From Anisodus tanguticus (taxonomy: Eukaryota; Streptophyta; Magnoliopsida; Solanales; Solanaceae): a stretch of 64,000 nt of DNA. Positions 1 to 10,551 of this stretch are shown here, piece by piece. The stretch is from contig CM067546.1 in the NCBI GenBank assembly GCA_034509755.1, forward strand, positions 13,976,970 to 14,040,969. The letters run 5' to 3'. The notes under the pieces were generated by a model that worked only from the letters and a program-made list of their open reading frames with translations, was not told the origin of the DNA and did no database searches. Positions within the stretch are counted from its first letter, which is position 1. Each line of letters starts with the position of its first letter. A program made the position numbers and the translations under genes.

Positions 1-1476
1 AAACCCAACAAACGTAAAACTGTTTGACTATAGGATAATTTTAAACTGTAAACATAAGACTTGAATGGTACTTACATGTTTACAATATCTGAAATCCTTA
101 TCAACTGTGGGTGCGCACGCGAATGCCCTTTCGATTGCAAGCTCCAAGCTTCAATGTATTCCTCCTTTGGAAAGATAGGAAATCTGACAGAGGTTCGAGA
201 GAGTGTTTTTATATCTGAGTCTCTAAGACTTAGAATAATGATATAAAAATCAAGTTTATTGAATAATGAAGTGTATGTTTGAATTTATAGGTGAAAAATT
301 ATGTCAAATCGGATTAGGTTTTGACCTTGGGCCTGGCCCAAAATTCGAGACAGATTAGGTCATGGCGTCGCGACCCTATGGTGTGGGCGTCGCGGCGCTG
401 ACGTGGCCCTACACTGTCTCGTTTTATTTTATGCACATTCTTAATTAAATCCAAAATCCAATTTTGACTTAATTAAAACAATCATTATTCATTTAAATAT
501 CTCGATTCTAAATTGAATATTTAATACCCTCTCAATACATCCTTAGATCGGAAAGACAATCGACATAGTGTGACCCTTCAGGCCTTCACATATCGACATT
601 AATCAAATTAAGGTCTACGCGGAACTCCTAGACAGTGCCGCAAGACGAACTCAATATGTGAAGTACGTTTACCCGAATCCAGTAAACTTAACCTCTATGT
701 GGTAAGATAAAATTCTTTCATTCACGACACACCCGATTAAGCTTAGAATTTGTCAAGTGTCTATCCAAATGTCTTAATCATTGTATCTCATCTTTATTAG
801 TTGACAACTAGACCATATTCTAAATATGTCTATTGCGTTGGCGAACGACTTAGTCAACCTAATATCACTGAGAAGCTGAGTGTTCTCTCGAATATACATC
901 CGAGGAATGAATCCTAATCTTGGCTCAACTACCACCTTTAAATCCACATCGTAATGTACCCAATACAAGCCGTATCTCAACCTATAAGGCATTTGAGCTT
1001 AGGACGTGATCAAAGTACATTACTTTGTAGACAAGGCATGTATTGTGCTCAAGTCTAAGAACTTCTATCTCCCACACGCTGATCATACTTTAGACAAGTA
1101 TAACAAACAGTATATCAATACTTCTAAAGTATCTATGTGTCCATCACGAGTAGCCATTACTCGTAGCAGATGAACATACTACATCCTCTGAGGATGTGAT
1201 GCAGACCACATGTTGACTTATCACATATCATCGATATCCCATTCTCGATGATCATTAGTCGAGGCTATTTTAAGAGTTACGTTATAATATTAATATCTCA
1301 CATTATTAATAACAACGTAACCTATAGGGATGCATATTATAGAATATTATAAACAATCAACTATAATTCAATAATTGCAAATGCCAAAATATTAATCTCC
1401 ATTAATAATAATACGAATGTATATAAAGTACATTTGTCCTAATACAAATTATCTCTAGGACATACATATACTTTAA
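1..1476 (-). repeat. 3' LTR of Copia A (partial)
   Basis: It matches 7644-9286 almost throughout. Its inner edge is followed by a purine-rich tract read on the minus strand (GGACAAGTGGGAGAT), the polypurine tract. The terminal TG has changed to TT relative to the other LTR. It lacks the roughly 157-bp segment found in the right LTR. Confidence 0.9.
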
Positions 1477-1490
1477 ATCTCCCACTTGTC

Positions 1491-4400
1491 CTAGAGCCAA
1501 TCTCCAACATATCTAATGCCAATATTCTCAAAATGACCATTATGCTTGATTACGCTTAATGGTTTAGTGAATGTGTCAGCTAAATTATCATTTGTGGGAA
1601 CATAGTCTAATCTAATCTCTTCAGTCTCCACCATCTCCCTGAGTATGTGGTACTTCTTTGGTACATGCTTGTTTCTGTTTGTTGATCTTTGTTCCTTAGC
1701 CTGTGCAATCGCACCAGTGTTGTCACAATAAATAGTTATTGGACAACTGGCACTCAGAACTACCCTTAGTTCCTTCAGGAACTTAGAAATCGCAACAGCT
1801 TCTTTACCAGCTTCCGATCCAGCAATGTACTCATCTTCTGTTATCGAATCAGTAGTTGTAGCTTGTCTGGAACTTTTCCAGCTCACTGCTCCACCATTAA
1901 AAATGAATGTGTACCCAGATTGAGATTTGAAGTCATTAAGATCCATCTTGAAGCTAGCATCAGTGTACCCAGTAACTAGCTTTTCTTCCCCACCATAGAC
2001 TAAGAATTAATCTTTAGTTCATCTAAGATACTTAAGAATACTCTTGACTGATTTCTAGTGTTCTTCCCCAAGATTCTGCTGGAATTTGCAAGTCATACTA
2101 AGTGCAAAGGCCACATCTGGCCTAGTACAGGTCATGGCATACATGATCGATCCTATAGCCGAAGCATATGGGATTCTCTTCATGCGTTCAAGTTCTATAG
2201 CATTAGAAGGACTGTCCTTCTTAGATAACTTGATGCATTGTCTCATAGGTAGACCGCCTTTCTGGGAATTTTCCATAGAAAAATGTCTAAGCACTTTGTC
2301 TAAGTAGACTGACTGTGACATCCCCAACAATCTATTAGGTCTATCTCTATAGATCCTGATTCCCAAAATGTAGTAGGCTTCACCTAAATCTTTCATCATG
2401 AAGGTACTGGACAACCACTAATTGATTGACTGCAGGAGAGTCTTATTGTCTCCCATTATCAATATATCATCTACATATATAATAATGAAGGCAACACTCC
2501 ATCCTTGCATTTACTATAAACAAAGGGATCCGCTTTGCTTCTGACGAAATCAAATGACTTGATAGCCTTGTCAAAGCAAATGCTTCAACTCCTCGAGGCT
2601 TGCTTAAGCCCATAAATGGACTTTTGTAGCCTGCATACAATATTTGGTTTGGACTCAAGCGAAAAACCCTCAGGTTGTTTCATATACACCTTCTCAACTA
2701 GATTACCATTGAGGAAAATGATTTTGACGTCCATCTGCCAAATGTCATAGTCATAATATGCAGCTATTGCAAGCAAAATCTAAATAGACTTAATCTTAGC
2801 AACAGATGAAAATGTTTCATCATAATCGACCCCAGGCTGTTGATTATAACCTTTAGCCACCAACCTTGCTTTATAAGTCTGTACATTTCCAAATACATCG
2901 ATCTTCTTCTTGAAGATCCATTTGCATCCTATGGGTTTAACCCCAGCTTGCAAATCAACCAAGTTCCACACTTGATTGATGTACATAGATTTCATCTCAG
3001 ATTTCATGGCTTCTTGCCATATCTTCGAATCAATGTCCAACATTGCTTCGCTATAGGTTGTAGGCTCATCTTTATCGGGAATATCTATCTCACTATGTGT
3101 TTCCACAAGTAGATTTAGTTTTTCAGGAGGACGATGAGTCCTAGTGGACCTACGGAGTTGATTATTTTACAGTTCAGTGCTTGGTTTGTTCTCACTGTGA
3201 TAGGGTTCTTGTGTGTTGGATAATCCACTAACTTGAGAGCTTTCAGGAATATCATTTTCATGTATTTCCTGAATGGGAGGAGGTGCAACCATTGCATCTA
3301 CTCCCAAAGGATGTGTAGGAGAATCTTGCATTTCTGCATTGTTCCTCGTAACACTCCCACTGGATGAAGGGCGTACTTGAAGTACCCAATCTTCGCCAAA
3401 TACTCCCACTGAATTCTTGCCTTGGTCATTCAACAAAGATTCAACATCTATGTTATCTTGCGGTTCTTGAATTTCTTCAAGTTCTATCTCTGTGCAACTA
3501 TATTCCTTGTAGACATATTCTTCTTCAAGGAAAGTTGCGTTCCTGGAAATAATGACCTTACGTTCTCTAGAAAGATAGAAGTAGTATCCCTTAGTTTCCT
3601 TTGGATACCCCACGAAGTAACATTTCTCACTTTTGGATTCCAACTTATTAGTGAGCATCTTCTTAACATATGCAGGGCACCCCCAGGGTCTCATATGTTT
3701 AAGAGTTGGCTTCTTGCCACACCGTATCTCATAGGGTGTCTTTTATACTTATTTGGAAGTAGCCCTATTCAAAACATATATTGAGGTTTGTATAGCATGT
3801 CCCCAAAGGTATGTCGGTAGAGCTGAGAAGCTTATCATGGATCGAACCATATCCAATAAGGTTTGGTTTCTCCTTTCGGCAACACCATTCATCTGTGGTG
3901 TTCCAGGAGGTGTCCACTCTGATTGGACTCCATATAGCTTTAAGTAATCAAGAAAATCCTTGCTCAAGTATTCACCTCCTCGATCCGATCGAAGGGTCTT
4001 GATACTTGCTGCAAGTTGTTTCTCTACTTTCGACTTGTACCCTTTGAACTTCTCAAAAGCCTCGGATTTATGTCTCATAAGATACACATATCCATATCTT
4101 GTGAAGTCGTCAGTAAAAGTGATGAAGTATGGGAAACCTCCTTTAGCTTGAGTCGAAAATGGCCCACATACATCAGTATGGACCAACTGAAGCACCTCCT
4201 TGGCTCGCACACCATTCCCAGAAAATGGCTTATTAGTCATCTTTCCTCTCAAGCAAGATTCGCAATTACCATAAGACTCCAAGTCAAATGGTTCGAGGTA
4301 GTCTAACTTCCTCAACCTTGCTATCCTTCATTCGTTGAGATGACCAAGTCTGCAATGCCATAGGTAGATAGAGTTTCTATTACTTATCTTAGCTCGTTTA

Positions 4401-4657
4401 TTTTGTACATTGAATATTTCTCGACTACATTTTAGTGTATATAATCCATCCACAAGAGGAGCAGTTCCATATATAACATTATCAAAATACAGTTTTTGAC
4501 TGCCATTATAAATATATGAGGAAAAACCCTCCATGTCCAAAACAGGGATAGAAATGATATTCCTCATTAACGAGGGTACATAGTAACAATCATTTAACAC
4601 TAGACAATAGCCAGAAGGCAAATTTAATCTATAAGTTCCTACGCGCTCAGCATCCAC
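1491..4657 (-). pseudogene. Copia A pol remains: integrase, reverse transcriptase, RNase H
   Basis: Read on the minus strand, open segments appear in Copia order. A GAG-pre-integrase segment lies at 4328-4657, with WHCRLGHL near its end. The integrase core at 3749-4315 contains HTDVCGPF and DRGGEY. The linker is at 3167-3694. RT runs from 3106 to 2055, with CKWIFKKK, the LNG(N/D) segment and MKDLGEAYYILG. RNase H is at 1491-1946, with YIAGSEAGKEA and YCDNTGA. The segments change frame several times and are separated by stops, so no full polyprotein can be made. RNase H and the integrase core are the best preserved parts. The enzyme would have copied element RNA into DNA and integrated it. Confidence 0.9.
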
Positions 4658-4663
4658 TCATGC

Positions 4664-5587
4664 TCCATTTTCAACGCGTAGGTCCACCTCTCTTGGTCCA
4701 ATCTTCCTTTTATCAGTTAGCCCATGCATATTGGTACAAATGTGTGAGCCACAAGCGGTATCCATACCCAGGAATGAGAGTTATGTATAGACATATTTAT
4801 TTCAATGACGTACATACCTTGTCTATCAGAGGTAGAAACAACTGGTGCTTTTCCTCCTCCTGGTGCAGTGCAGTCCTTCTTCCAATGCCCCTTCTTGTTG
4901 CAGTTGAGCCATACATCCTTAGCCGGATTCACCTTCTTCTTCTTCACACCTCCCTTAGGCTTCATAGCTGAGGGAGCAGCGACTGCTTTTCCCTTCTTCT
5001 TCTGTCATTCCTTACCTTTCGGCTTGGGTCAGCTAATAGAGCTAACCATGAGCACAACTTTGCCTTTGGAAGTGGAAGACTCAAAGGTCTTGAGCATGTT
5101 GTGCAGCTCTGGCAGACTCACCTTCGTTCCATCCATATTGTAATTCACTATGAAGTTTTCAAAGGAACGAGGGAGAGAGTTCAGGATGAAGGTGGTAGCG
5201 ACATTCTTTTGCAGCTTCGTTCCAATTGAAACAAGTCCCTCTATCAGCCCTATCATCTTCAACACATGTTGCGAGACTTGGCCCCTTCATTGAGCTTACA
5301 CTTAAAAAGTTTTATCAGTAACTCATATTCCATAGTCTGGGATTATGAGTCATAGAGACTTTTCAAGTGTTTGAGCATCTCATTGGGACCCATGTTCTCA
5401 TGTTGTCTCTGAAGTTCAAAAACATAGAAGACAACATCATGCACTGTACTGAAGTGGCATCATCTAGGTGTTTTTGGTAAGCATCCTTATCAAAATAGGC
5501 ATATTCAGCGGGGTCTGTCGCAGGGACTGTTGGATACACTGTGTCCAACACGTTTTCTAATTTCTCTTGTCTTAGCACTATTCGCAA
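4664..5587 (-). pseudogene. Copia A gag and protease remains
   Basis: On the minus strand, 5029-5587 encodes Copia-type gag helices (for example LVSIGTKLQKNVATTFILNS). The stretch 4717-4965 is basic and holds a zinc-knuckle remnant, WLNCNKKGHWKKDC. In the family this motif is CX2CX4HX4C; here the first cysteine is tryptophan. The protease motif follows in another frame at about 4700-4765 as DTACGSHIC, where the usual motif is DTG, so the glycine is also lost. Frameshifts separate gag from protease. The N-terminus is weak beyond 5587. Confidence 0.85.
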
Positions 5588-7040
5588 ATTTCATAGCCAA
5601 TCAAGGTAGTTAGGTCCAGTAAGTTTGTTCATTTCAATCAACATTTTCAATGATAAGCTCGGCATCTTTGAAAATCTGAAGAATTATATACACTGGAAAT
5701 CAAACTCAAAATTTATTTCCTATTATACACATTTGTTTAGGATAATCAACATGGTCTTTTGTTTAATTAACTCCCACTATTTTGATATACTTCTACGACC
5801 CCATGGTAGAATACGGACCTATATTAATTAAGGTCATAGTGGGCCAAGATCCAAGCATATGTTATCTCCTCGTTTGCTTTGGCTGATAACTTTAATAACA
5901 CATCTTGGTAGGTTCTAAACCAATTGCAAAACTTATTTGCAACTCTTGGTTGATCAAATATTATATTTAATCTTGCATCCTTAGATTAGTCCGACACTTT
6001 GGCGCCAAGATTTGTCTAAGCAAGTCAACACCATTACATGACTGCGTTTATGTATCTAAGTAAATTTGGCATTTGTGAGCAAACACGTTGGTGTAAATAT
6101 CCACAAAAGTTTATCGTTTACCTTTACATGTAAAACACATCTATGAAAGAGTCTGGGTCCTCGTAGACTTAGAGCAAATGTTTTGGCATAAATACTCATA
6201 TCGCCGAAAAGAATTTTGCACTCTAACAATTATAATGGACGACGCGTTTTAATTTAGACTTGTATTTAAAAAAAAATGGGGAACATTTTAATTCAGGGTT
6301 TTAACCAAGATCAACTATTTTACGTCATATCCAATATGACATCTTAATATCATGCAAAACTAATGACATATATAGTTGGGAACTGTCAACCCAATAGGGA
6401 TGATATAAGATGGTTTAATCAAATACTGGGCGCCGCTTGCTCAGATAGTTATAACGGACACTATGCTAATTATTAAATGAAAACATTTAAACACTTAGCA
6501 TATAGTTCGTCTATTATTCAATAATATACAATTAATAATAATCATGAGTTAACTTGTCTAAACTCTAAAATTTAAGTCTAATCCAAACAGTCCCTTAAAC
6601 ATTTTCTGATTTTAAAAACTGATTTTCAGCATATTTCTGTAAGTTTCAAATTTTCAGAATTTATTGTTTAGTCCCTCAAGAATTTAAAATTTCAATTTTG
6701 AACCCCTTTAAATTCAGAAAAACCAATTTTAATTTTCAGAAAATATTTTCAGATTTCAGGGACCAGTCTGTAATTTCTTGAATTTTAAATTAATTACAGA
6801 TTTGGCCCAAGAGACCAAATCTGCTTTTCTGAAATTTACAGATTTCCCCAAGGACCAAATCTGATAATTTTAAAAACTTTCCCAGGGACCAAATTGCAAT
6901 TTCAGAAACTTCTAAAATTTCCAGATTTGTCCAAAGGGCTAAATTACAGTTTCGGAAGTTACTCGCTGCCCCGAACAGTATTCGGTTAATGTTCACTGTT
7001 CCGAATATTTATTTATTTATTTATTAAAATTGGAGCCTGC

Positions 7041-7100
7041 CGGAACAGTGACTGCCGCCACTGTTCACGTCGGAACAGTGACTGCCGCCACTGTTCACGT
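7041..7100. repeat. Two tandem 30-bp units, each with an internal hairpin
   Basis: Two identical head-to-tail 30-bp copies, followed by a partial third at 7101. Each unit has GAACAGTG and its exact reverse complement CACTGTTC separated by 8 bases, so each can fold as a hairpin in RNA. Related GTTCACTGTTCCG pieces occur at 6960-7010 and 7105-7135. Confidence 0.85.
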
Positions 7101-7576
7101 CGGAACAGTGTTCGGTTACTGTTCATTGTTCCGAAAAAAAATTAAATTGGAGCCTCGTTGCCGCGGCAAACTAGGTGGTGCCACGACGCTCCACCGTGGA
7201 GTTGCGGCGCCTCCGTCTCAGAAGCACAAAATCTGCATTTCAAAACCCTAAAACTGGTTCAAGGTCAGATTTGCAGATTCGTCTTCGTTACCCTTCACTA
7301 TCAAACAACACGTTCATCGACCATCATCCAATCATTTCTCGTTCTTCGCATCAGTGCACCATGTTCGCAATGAAACGGTTACGCACATTGACTTAGAAGA
7401 GTTAGATCGGAATGACTTACTCGATTACATCATTGTTTAATAGTTTGGGAGACAATGATGATGTGCTTTTAAGATATTAGGTTTTCAAGCTTTAAACGAC
7501 CTAAATTTCAGATTTACACAAATTCTAACCCATATTATTATTAACTAATTATCTTATAATCATACGAAATAACCCT

Positions 7577-7590
7577 GGCTCTTGATACCA
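7577..7590 (-). other. Primer binding site of Copia A
   Basis: Read on the minus strand, TGGTATCAAGAGCC follows the 5' LTR after one spacer base. It is complementary to the 3' end of initiator tRNA-Met, the usual Copia primer. Confidence 0.85.
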
Positions 7591-7591
7591 C

Positions 7592-9286
7592 TGTAGGGAT
7601 TTTTTTGGGATGTTGTACGTAGCGGATATTGAAAACTTGTTTCAAACCCAACAAACGTAGAACTGTTTGACTATAGGATAATTTTAAACAGTAAACATAA
7701 GACTTGAATGGTACTTACATGGTTACAATATCTGGAATCCTTATCAACTGTGGGTGCGCACGCGAATGCTCTTTCGATTGCAAGCTCCAAGCTTCAATGT
7801 ATTCCTCCTTTGGAAAGCTAGGAAATCCGACAGAGGTTCGAGAGAGTGTTTTGATTTTGAGTCTTTAAGACTTAGAAAATGATATGAAAACCAAGTGTAT
7901 TGAATAATGACGTGTAGGTTTGAATTTAAAGGTGAAAAATTAGGTCAAACCAGATTAGGGTTTGACCTTGGGCTTGACCCAAAATTTGAGACAGATTAGG
8001 TCATGGCGCCGCGGCCCTATAGTGTGGGCGTCGCGGCGCTGACGTGGCCCTACACTGTCTCATTTTATTTTCTGCACATTCTTAATTAAATCCAAAATCC
8101 AATTTTGACTTAATTGAAACAATCATTATTCATTTAAATATCTCGATTCTAAATTGAATATTTAATACCCTCTCAATACATCCTTAGATCGAAAAGACAA
8201 TCGACATAGTGTGATCCTACAGGCCTTCACATATCGACATTAATCAAATTAAGGTCTACGCGGAACTCCTAGACAGTGCCGCAAGACGAACTCAATATGT
8301 GAAGTACGTTTACACGAATCCAGTAAACTTAACCTCTATGTGGTAAGATAAAATTCTTTCATTCACGACACACCCGATTAAGCTTAGGATTTGTCAAGTG
8401 TCTATCCAAATGGCTTAATCATTGTATCTCATCTATATTAGTTGACAACTAGACCATATTCTAAATATGTCTATTGCGTTGGCTAACGACTTAGTCAATC
8501 TAATATCACTGAGAAGCTGAGTGTTCTCTCGAATATACATTCGAGGAATGAATCCTAATCTTGGCTCAACTGCCACCTTTAATCCACATCGTGATGTACC
8601 CAATACAAGCCGTATCTCAACCTATAAGGCATTTTAGCTTAGGACGGGATCAAAGTACATTACTTTGTAGACAAAGCACGTATTGCCCTCATGTCTAAGA
8701 ACTTCTATCTCCCACACGCTGATCATACTTTAGACAAGTATAACAAACAATATATCATCAGGGTATACCAATACTTCCAAAGTATCCATGTGTCCATCAC
8801 GAGTAGCCATTACTCGTAGCAGATGAACATACTACATCCTCTAAGGATGTGATGCAGACCACATGTCGACTTATCACATATCATTGATATCCCATTCTCG
8901 ATGATCATTAGTCGAGGCTATTTTAAGAGTTACGTTATAATATTAATAACTCACATTATTAATAACAACGTAACCTATAGGGATGCATATTATAGAATAT
9001 TATAAATAATCAACTAATAATTCAATACCGGTGGGTTCTTCCTTTATCTGTCTTTTCCATCCAGTACCTGCACTACGTCAGAAAGTCTTCGTCTTCGATC
9101 TCTCTTCGCAACACATTTGTTGGGCTAAGACCTTCTCTCGACATCTTTCTTTTATTGTTGTCATTGATCTCATATCTATAAGCTTTGCAAATACCAAAAT
9201 ATTAATCTCCATTAATAATAATACGAATGTGTATAAAGTACATTTATCCTAATACAGATTGTCTCTCGGACATACATATACTTTCA
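7592..9286 (-). repeat. 5' LTR of Copia A
   Basis: About 1695 bp. Read on the minus strand it begins TGAAAGTATATG and ends CCTACA. It matches 1-1476 except for scattered substitutions, a small insertion near 8757 and an extra segment at about 9028-9185. Confidence 0.9.
9028..9185. other. Extra segment of about 157 bp inside the right LTR of Copia A
   Basis: The left LTR reads straight through this point (about 1374), while the right LTR carries foreign-looking sequence rich in CTT and TCT. No inverted ends or target duplication are evident. It may be an insertion in the right LTR or a segment lost from the left one. I do not recognise it. Confidence 0.7.
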
Positions 9287-9524
9287 TTACTAACTAATTC
9301 CATTTTTTATAAATGGTTGTCGTGGTTATCTTTTAAGTAAACTGATATTATAAAAATATTGTTACATGTATAAAAGTTAAACTACATGATAATGATTCCT
9401 TTATGTTATTTCTTTTTCTTTTTTATATTTCAGTATCATACACTCCATCAATTAACAGTATTCATTACAAATTAACATGAATGGTTTCTTGTTTTTGTGA
9501 CTGGGTATGATCAAATTAAAGTAG
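9287..9524. other. CER1-like intron 1 remainder
   Basis: AT-rich sequence between Copia A and CER1-like exon 2, ending in the acceptor AAGTAG. Exon 1 (about 20 codons in the family) is not visible here and may lie to the left of Copia A, outside the window. Confidence 0.55.
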
Positions 9525-9744
9525 GTGATTTTGGCTCCATGGATTGCTCACAGCGTCTATTCATTCGTAACCAAAGAGCAATATGAGAGAGATTCAACCA
9601 ATTTTCTCATATTCCCATTTCTACTCTCAAGAATGCTTCATAACCAACTCTGGATTAGCTTCTCCCGTTATCGAACTGCCAAAGGCAATAACCGCATTGT
9701 TGACAAAGGCATTGAGTTTGATCAAGTTGACCGAGAAAGCAACT
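9525..9744 (+). pseudogene. CER1-like: CER1-like exon 2
   Basis: The frame reads VILAPWIAHSVYSF and, further on, LLSRMLHNQLWISFSRYRTA and IVDKGIEFDQVDRESN, which is the conserved CER1 N-terminal membrane region. The acceptor is AAGTAG before 9525. The exon must end with the first base of a TGG codon at 9744 to join exon 3 in frame, but the next bases are GATCTA instead of GT. The donor therefore looks mutated, perhaps by loss of one T from an original GTATCT. Confidence 0.92.
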
Positions 9745-10339
9745 GATCTATTTTCTCTCTTCCCTTTTTACATATTTTCTTTTGTTAGTGATCGATCTCA
9801 ATAAGAATGTTATGTTTTATATTTAAATATTCTTTAGTTTTAAAATTATCATTTTACTTTTAATCATGACTTGCTATCTTCATTTATAGTTACATAAATG
9901 ATATCACATGTTTAAAATCACAAATTCTAAGAACATTTTCATAAGTGCCAAAATTGTTTATTTCTTTCTTTCTGTCAAATACCGTCATAAAAAATCTAAG
10001 AGTATTACAAAAGAAAGTCTTAGTTAAGTTTAATGTTGTGGATGTTATCTGTTTTCCTACATTTAATTAAAGATAAGATTAAATGGCTTTTATAAGGATT
10101 TATCCTATATACGTAAATACTGTAAACTTTTTTGTGCTATCCATATATTTTAATATGTTATAACATGTTATTTAATGCATCTTTAAGCTGCCAAATTAGT
10201 AGTACTATTGACAATTACATGTTATTGTAGATCATCTTAACTTAATTTTGTAAGAAAGAAAAAAAAAGAATTCACCACCGGTAAGCTCAAAAGTTGCACT
10301 AACGACAAAGATTTTTTTAATTATCAGTAAATTTATGAT
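9745..10339. other. CER1-like intron 2, left part
   Basis: AT-rich intron sequence up to the AGAAT target site of Copia B. I see no gene or recognisable repeat in it. Confidence 0.6.
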
Positions 10340-10344
10340 AGAAT

Positions 10345-10551
10345 TGTAAGATTGGAATAATTTCCCTTAGGAATTCTTTTTATTAATCACAATATATATA
10401 GTTGTACAGAGGTTGATTCCTAATACAATAAGAATCCTAACTTACCTTAAATGGTTGATTCCTAATACAATAAAAATCCTAAGTTACCTTAAATATACAT
10501 CTATCATAATTACAAAATATATTGTGAATATTCGGAGAATATTCGCTAATA
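10345..10551 (-). repeat. 3' LTR of Copia B
   Basis: 207 bp, matching 14974-15180. Just inside it, the minus strand reads CTGAGGGGGAG, the polypurine tract. Confidence 0.95.

Larger units (their letters stand above)
5588..7591 (-). other. Copia A untranslated leader, no gene seen
   Basis: About 2 kb between the gag start region and the 5' LTR. It is AT-rich near gag and becomes GC-rich near 6960-7210, where short repeats of GGAACAGTG/CACTGTTC occur. Open frames here (for example 7030-7251) run over the repeats and do not resemble known proteins. A long leader of this kind is usual for Angela/BARE elements and carries packaging and dimerisation signals; this role is inferred. Confidence 0.6.
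1..9286 (-). mobile_element. Copia A: Angela/BARE-like LTR retrotransposon, left end outside window
   Basis: The segment 1-1476 is repeated at about 7644-9286 in the same orientation and the two copies flank gag and pol remains on the minus strand, so this is a full-length but decayed Copia element. By alignment of the two LTRs about 52 bp of the left one lie outside the window. A primer binding site matching initiator tRNA-Met lies inside the right LTR, which sets minus orientation. The long LTR (about 1.7 kb), long leader and an RT segment containing GIRIYRDR point to the Angela/BARE-1 lineage (inference from family knowledge). Target duplication cannot be checked on the left. Confidence 0.93.
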
